Source of the DNA: an uncultured Thomasclavelia sp.
GTDB lineage: Bacteria > Bacillota_I > Bacilli_A > Erysipelotrichales > Coprobacillaceae
Assembly (NCBI GenBank): GCA_910588165.1
Contig: CAJUOR010000003.1
Span: forward strand, 1 to 60,078
Direction of reading: 5' to 3'
DNA: 60,078 nucleotides
Shown: in pieces, positions 53,281 to 60,078 of the stretch
Position numbering within the stretch: the first letter of the stretch is position 1
Layout of the letters: every line of letters starts with the position of its first letter
Program-made: the position numbers and the translations under genes
Notes under the pieces: generated by a model
Databases searched by the model: none
What the model saw: only the letters and a program-made list of their open reading frames with translations
Told to the model about the DNA's origin: nothing

Positions 53281-53330
53281 GCAATGTATCCCCCTTTCTA
53301 AAAGGATTGCCATATTACACTTAATTAGGC

Positions 53331-53360
53331 AAAAATGACGACATGAAGTCGTCTATTTTT
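53331..53360 (-). terminator. Terminator of the cystine-type transporter operon
   Basis: ACGAC/GTCGT stem with flanking A/T pairs (53331-53342, 53348-53360) and a T run on the minus strand. It overlaps the end of the small Cys-rich gene. Confidence 0.75.
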
Positions 53361-53592
53361 GTTCTTTACGCATTTGATAAATCAAGAAATCTAAACAGTC
53401 TAATCGCTTTTGAACACTATGCATATCATTCACCAATATTTCTCTTTGACTTTGCAACATACACAATGCCTCACGCATTTTACCTGCATTTTTCTTCTCT
53501 ATAAAGCAGTGAATCTTTTCTTCATCAAAGCCGGCATCTTTGAGTGTTGTCGGAATATCCTCCTGACAGCGACAGCAGTTAATCTGTTTCAT
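53353..53592 (-). CDS. Small Cys-rich helical protein linked to the amino-acid transporter
   Basis: 79 residues. An N-terminal CCRC, two further Cys and a helical hairpin (GFDEEKIHCFIEKKNAGKMREALCMLQSQREILVNDM ... is broken here) that resembles the dimerisation part of MerR-type proteins without a DNA-binding head. It begins two bases after the binding-protein gene, so it belongs to the operon. A thiol-sensing or accessory role is only a guess. Confidence 0.6.
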   Translation of the reverse strand: MKQINCCRCQEDIPTTLKDAGFDEEKIHCFIEKKNAGKMREALCMLQSQREILVNDMHSVQKRLDCLDFLIYQMRKEQK

Positions 53593-53594
53593 GG

Positions 53595-54395
53595 TTACTT
53601 AGTCTGTAAACTAGAGATATCTTTACCGAAATATTTTTCAGAAACAGCTTTTAATTCACCAGACTGCTGTAACTTGATAATCGCTTCATCAATAGCTTTG
53701 CGAAGATTTTCTGTTTCTGCACCTTTACGCATAGGAATTGAAACTTGCGAAGCTTCAGGTGTTAAAGCAACGACTTTTAACTTTGCATTAGGGTGAGCCT
53801 TCATATAATCATCATAAGATAATTCAGCATTTAAAGTCGCATCAACACGTTTATTCAAAACTAATTCAAAAGTCTGATCTAGTGAGTCAACACCTTGAGC
53901 GGTTGCCCCATAGCTTTCAGCCAATGTCATATAAGTACTTGAAATACTATTAGCTGTCGTTTTGCCATCTAAGTCCTCGTAGCTTTTAATAGCATCATTA
54001 TCTGTATGCACAATTAAAGCAGTGTGAATATAACCATAAGGTTCAGAAAAATCATATTTTTGCGCACGTTCTTCCGTGATTTCAACACCGTTAGCCATAA
54101 TATCATAACGGCCAGATTCTAAGCCACCTAATAAACCGTCCCATTCGCCTTCAACAAACTTAGCTTCGACACCTAATTCTCTGGCAATCAGTTTAGTCAC
54201 TTCAACATCATAGCCCACTAACTCATCATTTTCATCATGATAAGTCCAAGGAGACCAAGTACCCTCCATGGCAACGATAATTTCGCCACGCTCCTGAATT
54301 GTTTCCAATAAATCCTTTTGAGCTTCATCTTTTTTAGCACAGCCATTTAACCCGACTAAACATAAAGCCAATAAAAACGTCATAATTTTTTTCAT
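53595..54395 (-). CDS. Amino-acid ABC transporter substrate-binding lipoprotein (cystine-type)
   Basis: 266 residues. Lipobox LNGC (Cys about residue 19) and an SBP_bac_3 domain: GTWSPWTYHDENDELVGYDVEVTK, WDGLLGGLESGRYDIMANGV, KYDFSEPY. The pattern WDG-L-G-x-Y-D and the loop after TYHDE most resemble cystine binders (TcyA/FliY), so cystine is the likely ligand. Last transporter gene in the order permease, ATPase, binding protein. Confidence 0.88.
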   Translation of the reverse strand: MKKIMTFLLALCLVGLNGCAKKDEAQKDLLETIQERGEIIVAMEGTWSPWTYHDENDELVGYDVEVTKLIARELGVEAKFVEGEWDGLLGGLESGRYDIMANGVEITEERAQKYDFSEPYGYIHTALIVHTDNDAIKSYEDLDGKTTANSISSTYMTLAESYGATAQGVDSLDQTFELVLNKRVDATLNAELSYDDYMKAHPNAKLKVVALTPEASQVSIPMRKGAETENLRKAIDEAIIKLQQSGELKAVSEKYFGKDISSLQTK

Positions 54396-54413
54396 TTCTC
54401 ATCTCTCCTTTTT

Positions 54414-55175
54414 CTATTCTTCTGTTACTAATTGCGTTCTAGCGTTAATGGTTCTTAGGAACGCTTTACTTCTTTCTTCCTGAGGATTTATAAAGAATTG
54501 CTTAGCATCGTTTTCCTCCACAATCACGCCATCTTCCATAAAAATAACTTTATTTGAAACATTTTTAGCAAAACTCATCTCATGCGTAACCACTAACATC
54601 GTCATGCCTTCTTTAGCTAGTTGCTGCATCACCAACAACACTTCGCCAATCAACTCCGGATCTAAAGCCGATGTCGGCTCATCAAAGAAGATGATTTCCG
54701 GACCAGTCGCTAAAGCTCTTGCGATAGCTACTCGCTGTTGCTGTCCACCTGATAATTCGTGTGGAAAGTAATCATAATGATTTGACATACCTACCTTATC
54801 TAACATTTGCTTCCCTATTTCATTAGCTTGATCCTTGGGCATTTTCCTAGCGACAATCAATCCTTCTGTCACATTTTGTAAAGCTGTTTTATTTTGAAAC
54901 AAATTATAGTTTTGAAAAACAAAAGCTGTTTTTTTACGTAAGCGAGCTATATCTTTTTTTGAAATATGCCCTAAATCAAAGCTTTCCCCATCAAATATCA
55001 TTTTGCCTTCATTTGCGGTTTCTAAAAAATTGATACATCTCAATAATGTTGTTTTACCTGAACCGCTAGGTCCTAAAATAGCGACAACATCACCTTTTTC
55101 AACATTGACATCAACACCTTTGAGAACTTCTAAAGAGCGAAATGATTTTTTTAAACCCTTAATCTGCAACATCAT
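54414..55175 (-). CDS. Amino-acid ABC transporter ATP-binding protein
   Basis: 253 residues, PAAT/GlnQ type. Walker A GPSGSGKTT, signature LSGGQQQRV, Walker B IIFFDEPTSALDP and switch VVTHEM. The ATG overlaps the permease stop by four bases. Confidence 0.95.
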   Translation of the reverse strand: MMLQIKGLKKSFRSLEVLKGVDVNVEKGDVVAILGPSGSGKTTLLRCINFLETANEGKMIFDGESFDLGHISKKDIARLRKKTAFVFQNYNLFQNKTALQNVTEGLIVARKMPKDQANEIGKQMLDKVGMSNHYDYFPHELSGGQQQRVAIARALATGPEIIFFDEPTSALDPELIGEVLLVMQQLAKEGMTMLVVTHEMSFAKNVSNKVIFMEDGVIVEENDAKQFFINPQEERSKAFLRTINARTQLVTEE

Positions 55176-55852
55176 TTTCTTTTCCTTTTCCTTTCATAAT
55201 TATTCAAATATTTTTCTCCTTTGGATTGTAAATAAGTTAAAACAGTAGAGAAAAATAGGTAAATAGCCCCTACTTCTAAATAAAGGATAAAAGGTTCATA
55301 AGTCCTTGCGACAATACGTTGAGTTGCCATTAGCATCTCTGTAACGGTAACATTACCCGCTAATGACGTATCTTTAAGCAAGCCCATCAAAGTATTAGAC
55401 AAAGGTGGGAAAGCTGTTCGAAAGGCTTGAGGCAAAACAATTCGCCACATAATTTGAAGATAGCTCATACCTACACAATAACCTGCCTCAATTTGTCCTT
55501 TAGGCACAGCTTCTAAAGCTGCACGCATCGTTTCCGCACAATAAGCACCGGTGTTAATTGAAAAAACTAAAATGGCACATAGAAACGGGTTAATCAAAAA
55601 ACCTAAATTTGGTAACCCATAGAAAATAACATAAAGCTGTACCAATAAAGGCGTTCCACGGAAAACCCAAATATAAAAACGAGCCAACTGTTTTAAACCT
55701 TTAATATTCGCAAATTGTACCAACGCTGTAACAATCGCAATCAGTAAGCCGAATATGAAAGAAATCGCAGTCAAAGGTATCGTGATGGTTAATCCCGGTA
55801 TCAAGATTTTAAGAAAAGAATCCGCCACCAATTCAAAAATACGCATATCCAC
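55172..55852 (-). CDS. Amino-acid ABC transporter permease
   Basis: 226 residues with about five helices. The HisM/TcyB-type pattern is present: FYIWVFRGTPLLVQLY, EAVPKGQIEAGYCVGMS (EAA loop) and FRTAFPPLSNTLMGLLKDTSLA. The start is GTG 55852 or ATG 55846. It heads the four-gene import operon for a polar amino acid, probably cystine. Confidence 0.92.
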   Translation of the reverse strand: MDMRIFELVADSFLKILIPGLTITIPLTAISFIFGLLIAIVTALVQFANIKGLKQLARFYIWVFRGTPLLVQLYVIFYGLPNLGFLINPFLCAILVFSINTGAYCAETMRAALEAVPKGQIEAGYCVGMSYLQIMWRIVLPQAFRTAFPPLSNTLMGLLKDTSLAGNVTVTEMLMATQRIVARTYEPFILYLEVGAIYLFFSTVLTYLQSKGEKYLNNYERKRKRK

Positions 55853-55958
55853 TTTATTCCATTCCCCCTTGCTATTTGATGTTAATTATAGTATATATGA
55901 TTTTATATAAAATAACAAATACCTATATTAAATATATAACTATGCCTGAAAAGCATGA

Positions 55959-55980
55959 TAAAACCGGTTTACACCGGTTT
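55959..55980 (-). terminator. Terminator of the MATE gene
   Basis: AAACCGGT/ACCGGTTT stem (55973-55980, 55961-55968) with a four-base loop, followed by a T-rich stretch on the minus strand. Confidence 0.75.
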
Positions 55981-55982
55981 TA

Positions 55983-57326
55983 CTAAAAATCTAAATCTTT
56001 AAATGTTCGTTTGATTAAAACGATTGACACAGTGAAAGAGAATAATTCTGAAATTGGGAAGGCAAACCAAACATAATTCACATTGCCCAATAATGATAAT
56101 AAGTACGCCACCGGTAATAAAACAGCTAACTGACGGATAACCGAAACAATTAAACTATATGTTCCTTTCCCACACGCTTGGAAAACCGATGAGCAAACAA
56201 TGGCAATACCCGCAAAAACGAAGTTAAGAGCGATAATTCTCAAAGCCGGAATACCAATCTCTAGCATATGTTCACTGGCATCAAATAAATTCAATAGAGC
56301 TTCCGGTACAACTTCAAACAGGATAAAACCGGTTACCATGATAAAAGTAACATAAATCATCGCTAATTTCATGGACTGTACCATACGTTCCTTTTCCTTA
56401 GCGCCTAAATTGTAAGCGACAATAGGTACAAGGGCATTATTCAAGCCAAAGACTGGCATAAAGAAGAAACTCTGTAATTTAAAATAAATCCCAAAAACAG
56501 CGGTTGCGGTACTTGAAAAACCAATTAAAATTAAGTTTAAACCATAGGTCATGATACTTCCGATAGACTGCATGATAATACTTGGAATTGATACAGTATA
56601 AATCTGTCTAAGAATGTGTTTATCAAAACGGAAGTTTTTCATATTAATTTGAATATCGTGATTATATTTGTGATTAATGTATAGACCTAAGAAACAAGCG
56701 ATAATCTGTCCGATAACCGTTGCAATAGCCGCACCGGCTACCCCCATAGCAGGTAAGCCAAACCAACCGAAGATAAAGATAGGATCTAAAACAATGTTGA
56801 TAATTGCCCCTAGACCTTGCGTAATCATCGTTTGAAAAGTTCTACCGGTTGCTTGGAGTAATCTTTCAAACGTAAATTGACCGAAAATACCAAAAGAGGC
56901 ACCTACAACAATAGTAAAATACTGCACCCCTAACTCAATAATTTCCGTATCGTTTGTCTGTGAATTAAAGAACAAACGACCGCATGTCAAACCAATTATC
57001 ATGAAAATAAGTGACATTAAAATCCAAATCGCAATCGCATGATTAGCTGTTTTATTGGCATTCTCTTGATTTTTTTCACCTAAACTTCTGGATAAAAGTG
57101 AGTTGACACCAACAGCAGTTCCACCTGCAAAAGCAATCAATAGGTTTTGAGCCGGGAAAGCTAAAGAAACTGCGGTCAAAGCATTCTCACTAATACGAGC
57201 AACGAAAATACTATCGACAATGTTGTAAAGAGCCTGCACCAACATTGCCACAATGATAGGCAAAGACATTGAGATTAAAAGTTTATTGATGGGCATAGTT
57301 CCCATTTTATTATTTCTTGATTCCAT
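55983..57326 (-). CDS. MATE-family efflux transporter
   Basis: 447 residues with 12 membrane helices in two halves (PIIVAMLVQALYNIVDSIFVAR and the matching second-half segment IPSIIMQSIGSIMTYGLN). It belongs to the DinF/MepA-like group, Na+- or H+-driven exporters of cationic drugs. It is divergent from the LysR gene, with its promoter in the shared region, so that regulator probably controls it. Confidence 0.93.
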   Translation of the reverse strand: MESRNNKMGTMPINKLLISMSLPIIVAMLVQALYNIVDSIFVARISENALTAVSLAFPAQNLLIAFAGGTAVGVNSLLSRSLGEKNQENANKTANHAIAIWILMSLIFMIIGLTCGRLFFNSQTNDTEIIELGVQYFTIVVGASFGIFGQFTFERLLQATGRTFQTMITQGLGAIINIVLDPIFIFGWFGLPAMGVAGAAIATVIGQIIACFLGLYINHKYNHDIQINMKNFRFDKHILRQIYTVSIPSIIMQSIGSIMTYGLNLILIGFSSTATAVFGIYFKLQSFFFMPVFGLNNALVPIVAYNLGAKEKERMVQSMKLAMIYVTFIMVTGFILFEVVPEALLNLFDASEHMLEIGIPALRIIALNFVFAGIAIVCSSVFQACGKGTYSLIVSVIRQLAVLLPVAYLLSLLGNVNYVWFAFPISELFSFTVSIVLIKRTFKDLDF

Positions 57327-57385
57327 ATGTATAACTCCTTTCTATTTATTTAACTAGCTAATTATTTTTTTAAAACACGTTTGCT

Positions 57386-57415
57386 ATTATAACAGCATTC
57401 ACCAATAAAAATCAA
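57386..57415 (-). promoter_or_regulatory. Promoter of the MATE gene
   Basis: Minus-strand TTGATT (57410-57415) and TATAAT (57386-57391) are 18 bases apart. Confidence 0.65.
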
Positions 57416-57447
57416 TATTTTCCACCATTTCATTGAAAAAACTCAGC

Positions 57448-57476
57448 TTGTCAGTCTTAAATAGCTATATTATAAT
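57448..57476 (+). promoter_or_regulatory. Promoter of the LysR gene
   Basis: TTGTCA (57448-57453) and TATAAT (57471-57476) are 17 bases apart. Confidence 0.75.
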
Positions 57477-57499
57477 AAGGATAGAAAGGTGGTTTAACC

Positions 57500-58399
57500 A
57501 TGGAAATCAGAGTGCTTCAATATTTTTTAGCGATTGCCCGAATGGAAAGTATATCAAGGGCAGCAGATTATTTGCACATCACACAGCCGACCTTATCCAG
57601 ACAAATTAAAGAATTGGAAGATGAATTAGGCAAAACGTTATTTATCCGAGGAAGTCGTAAAATTACTTTGACAGACGAAGGTATGTATTTTCGTAAGCGA
57701 GCCGAGGAAATCATTAATTTAATTGAAAAAACCGAAACTGAAATGGTCGGCTCTAACGATGTTTTAAGCGGAGAAATCTATATTGGCGGTGGAGAAACAG
57801 AAGGTATGCGCTTAGTTGCCAAAGCCATTAAACGCGTTCAAGAAGAGCAACCTTTAATTAAATTTCATCTTGTAAGCGGTAATGCCCAAGATATTACAGA
57901 CCGTTTAGATAAAGGCATTATTGATTTTGGTTTCTTAATTGAACCGACAGATCTAACCCCTTATGACTTCATTCGTTTGCCGACTTCAAATAAATGGGGG
58001 ATTTTAATGCGTAAAGATAGTCCCTTAGCCCACAAAGATTTCATTACGGCTGACGATTTACAAAATCTCCCTTTAATTTGTTCAAGTCAAGATATGATTA
58101 CCAATACACTTGCCAAGTGGCTAGGCACTAGTTCAAAAAAACTCAACATTGTAGCAAAATATAATTTGATTTATAATGCTTCCTTATTAGTTGAAGAAGG
58201 GGTGGGCTATGCCTTTACCCTTGATAAACTCGTTTCTACTCACAAGGACTCTCCATTATGCTTTAAGCCCCTAAATCCTATTCTAACAGCCGGACATAGC
58301 ATCGTTTGGAAAAAGTATCAAGTCTTCTCCAAATCCGCAGAATTCTTTTTAGAAGTGCTACAAGAGGAAATAGAGTTAGCCAATCATTATTTAGAATAG
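57500..58399 (+). CDS. LysR-family transcriptional regulator
   Basis: 299 residues. An N-terminal winged helix (MEIRVLQYFLAIARMESISR, recognition helix AADYLHITQPTLSRQIKELE) and a periplasmic-binding-like effector domain (about 90-295). It lies head-to-head with the MATE exporter, the usual arrangement for a LysR regulator and its target. Effector unknown. Confidence 0.93.
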   Translation: MEIRVLQYFLAIARMESISRAADYLHITQPTLSRQIKELEDELGKTLFIRGSRKITLTDEGMYFRKRAEEIINLIEKTETEMVGSNDVLSGEIYIGGGETEGMRLVAKAIKRVQEEQPLIKFHLVSGNAQDITDRLDKGIIDFGFLIEPTDLTPYDFIRLPTSNKWGILMRKDSPLAHKDFITADDLQNLPLICSSQDMITNTLAKWLGTSSKKLNIVAKYNLIYNASLLVEEGVGYAFTLDKLVSTHKDSPLCFKPLNPILTAGHSIVWKKYQVFSKSAEFFLEVLQEEIELANHYLE

Positions 58400-58400
58400 G

Positions 58401-58469
58401 AAAAAGGTTCTTTGCGCTATGCACCAACCAATTGAACTGGTAAATGAGGGCATCCGTAAGAACCTTTTT
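58401..58469. terminator. Large bidirectional terminator with internal structure
   Basis: A perfect 12-base outer stem (58401-58412 with 58458-58469) encloses 45 bases with inner ATGC/GCAT and ACCA/TGGT pairs. T5 occurs at the 3' end on either strand. It lies between the convergent LysR and 58468 genes. Confidence 0.75.
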
Positions 58470-58707
58470 ATTGATATTTAGCTTTCAGATTGGCTTTAAA
58501 CTCCTTGATGACAGCCCTAACCTCAGGCCAAGCATTTTCATCAATTAACGGAATCATTGCCTTAGTCCAAGTTTCTAGGTAGTCTAAATCAAAAGTACCA
58601 CTCGCTTGTTTGGCTAAACTTTCATCTAACAGAACTTGAGCTTGTTCTTGATAACCTTGTCTAACTCTTTCTAAAATAAATGTTTGAAACTGTTGCTGTC
58701 TATTCAT
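58468..58707 (-). CDS. Small hypothetical protein
   Basis: About 79 residues from ATG 58707 (GAAGGCG upstream); a TTG start at 58737 is possible. Helical, soluble, not recognised (FILERVRQGYQEQAQVLLDE ... YLETWTKAMIPLIDENAWPEV). Ends in the shared terminator. Confidence 0.55.
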   Translation of the reverse strand: MNRQQQFQTFILERVRQGYQEQAQVLLDESLAKQASGTFDLDYLETWTKAMIPLIDENAWPEVRAVIKEFKANLKAKYQ

Positions 58708-58844
58708 ATACGCCTTCGGTAATGAAAGGATACCCAAGATTTCAAGAAATATTCATTGACTTTATAGTTTTACGGTAACTCAAACATATTTGCTATAACC
58801 CGTTGGTATTCAACTATCAGTACAACCGCTACTATATTATAATC

Positions 58845-59381
58845 CTAATTTAATTGGACTAGTCTTTTTTCCGGGTATAAAGATATATACAATTGGTAAT
58901 CCCTATCTTGAATATTTGCCCAATCTTTATCTTTAAATTGCACACTTGTCAATATAAACGGTAATTGAAGTTCCATGGATTGTTCAGATTGTAACACAAG
59001 GTTCAAAGAAGCAATTTCCTGATTAAGTGCGTGAAACATTTCATAGGAAATCTGTTGTGTCCATGCCCCGGAAGCCATTGATAAGAAGGTCAAATCATTT
59101 TTTGTTTCTTGATTTAATAAGTTTTTCAAATCTACACTTAAAACGATACACATAGATTTATCACAATTTTCCCCGATCAATTCCTGATATTGCTTCAAAT
59201 CATCTTTAGTCATAAAGCGCATATCTGTAACTTTCATTGCCATATTTTCTATTTCTATCGTTTCACCAATTTGATATATTGTTGTATCTTTAATACGAAA
59301 TTTATGGGTAACATTGACAATTCTAAATACTGCAAAGAAAATGATAAGTAAAATAAGCATAAGACATAATCTTTTTTTCAT
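58845..59381 (-). CDS. Membrane-anchored hypothetical protein of an ABC transporter locus
   Basis: About 178 residues from ATG 59381, which follows GGGGG; the frame is open to 59426. One N-terminal helix (about 5-25) anchors an external beta-rich domain (DTTIYQIGETIEIENMAMKVTDMRF). Such DUF4352/DUF5028-like proteins often accompany ABC exporters of the bacteriocin or peptide type. It overlaps the ATPase gene end. Confidence 0.55.
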   Translation of the reverse strand: MKKRLCLMLILLIIFFAVFRIVNVTHKFRIKDTTIYQIGETIEIENMAMKVTDMRFMTKDDLKQYQELIGENCDKSMCIVLSVDLKNLLNQETKNDLTFLSMASGAWTQQISYEMFHALNQEIASLNLVLQSEQSMELQLPFILTSVQFKDKDWANIQDRDYQLYISLYPEKRLVQLN

Positions 59382-59382
59382 A

Positions 59383-60030
59383 CTATGCCCCCTTCTCAAC
59401 AATATAATGATCTGTAATTTCCCCATTATTTATGCAAAAAATCTCATCGCATAAAAACTCCAATTCTTCCTTATCATGACAAGATATAATACAAAGTGAA
59501 CCGTCCTTTTTGCTTTCCAATAACATATCTTTAACAATACAAACAGTTGCTTCATCTAAAGCATTAAAAGGCTCATCTAAAACGACAATGTCCGGTTTTT
59601 CCATAAGGGCTGCTGCAATCCCTAATTTCTGTTTCATACCTAAAGAGAAAGTTTTAAATTTTTTCTTTGTCACCAAATCCAAGGTACTTAATATATCCTT
59701 GATTTCCTTTTCACCTATTTCATTTTTAATAGAGGCTAAAATCTGCAAATTTTTTTCAGCCGTATAATAATCAATAAATTCAGGATTTTCGATTAAAGCG
59801 CCTATACTTCTAGGAAAGGAAATATCTTTACCTAACACTTCATTATTTATAATAACCTCTCCTTCACTTGCGGTAATAAGACCACAAATGATTCTCATTA
59901 ACATTGTTTTTCCTGAACCATTTCGTCCTCGAAATCCATATATACGCCCCTTTTCCATGCCTATCGTAATATTTTTTAAAACTTTGTTTCTCTTGATTTC
60001 TTTTGAAACATTTTTTAATTCTAAATACAT
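59383..60030 (-). CDS. ABC transporter ATP-binding protein
   Basis: 215 residues with Walker A GRNGSGKTM, a signature reading FSLGMKQKLGIA, Walker B DIVVLDEPFNALD and switch SCHDKEE. It resembles ATPases of ABC-2-type exporters used in bacteriocin immunity or peptide export. No permease gene lies downstream, so it must be elsewhere or upstream beyond the window. AGGAGGG precedes the start. Confidence 0.88.
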   Translation of the reverse strand: MYLELKNVSKEIKRNKVLKNITIGMEKGRIYGFRGRNGSGKTMLMRIICGLITASEGEVIINNEVLGKDISFPRSIGALIENPEFIDYYTAEKNLQILASIKNEIGEKEIKDILSTLDLVTKKKFKTFSLGMKQKLGIAAALMEKPDIVVLDEPFNALDEATVCIVKDMLLESKKDGSLCIISCHDKEELEFLCDEIFCINNGEITDHYIVEKGA

Positions 60031-60078
60031 CTAAATCCCTCCTTGGCCTTTTTTCATAAGCAAATCCTTTTGATTGAA
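60031..60078 (-). CDS. Possible 3' end of an upstream gene (partial)
   Basis: A frame open from the window edge (16 codons, ending ...KKGQGGI then TAG) finishes directly before the ATPase ATG. Too short to identify; it may be chance. Confidence 0.25.
   Translation of the reverse strand, partial: FNQKDLLMKKGQGGI

Overview
The window looks like a chromosomal segment of a low-G+C Gram-positive bacterium (Bacillota). The evidence is A/T-rich intergenic DNA, strong AGGAGG-type ribosome binding sites, sigma-A-like promoters (TTGACA / TATAAT), hairpin-plus-T terminators, and a comFA-comFC-secA-prfB block ordered as in Bacillus and its relatives. Type III glutamine synthetase, a split ThrE exporter, fermentative enzymes and many surface hydrolases suggest a host-associated anaerobe or facultative anaerobe, possibly an Erysipelotrichia-like lineage. 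That placement is inference. No rRNA, tRNA, CRISPR array, prophage or intact insertion sequence was seen. Most genes lie on the minus strand.

Layout. 1-5.4 kb: partial HAD phosphatase, small lipoprotein, MutS-like ATPase, YaiI/YqxD protein, rhomboid and an Ig/transglutaminase-like surface protein. 5.5-9.5 kb: glnN behind what looks like a classical transcription attenuator (22-codon leader ORF plus mutually exclusive hairpins), downstream of a split ThrE exporter operon. 9.7-13.6 kb: two unknown small genes, a cation antiporter under a Mn2+ (yybP-ykoY) riboswitch, and a NatAB-type ABC exporter whose promoter spacer contains an 11-nt G tract. 13.8-19.3 kb: coiled-coil protein, pseudouridine synthase, GNAT, malQ and pepT. 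19.4-23.2 kb: a membrane-anchored beta-sandwich protein next to a glucosaminidase carrying a dockerin-like tail. 23.5-29 kb: ROK kinase, NUDIX, SSB, patatin, PfkB kinase, YcxB-like protein and GH25 lysozyme.

29.3-36 kb: an LDH-family enzyme, prfB, secA, comFC fused to a cold-shock domain, and comFA. 36.2-42.8 kb: PadR/hydrolase pair, GNATs, SdpR/SdpI-like pair, sugar acetyltransferase, M19 dipeptidase and a uridine-kinase-like protein. 42.9-47.1 kb: a YdjG/YdjH/YdjI-like envelope module (zinc ribbon, TPM, SPFH) with an extra membrane protein in place of PspA. 47.2-52.4 kb: Fe-S aldo/keto reductase, orphan PTS IIB, M28 peptidase, then a decayed stretch holding an Rpn-tail remnant and a GH1 pseudogene. 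52.4-60 kb: YitT protein, a probable cystine ABC transporter with a small Cys-rich partner, a MATE pump divergent from a LysR regulator, and a partial ABC transporter locus.

The strongest leads are the glnN leader, the poly-G promoter, the ComFC-cold-shock fusion occupying the usual hpf position, and the dockerin glucosaminidase with its anchored neighbour.
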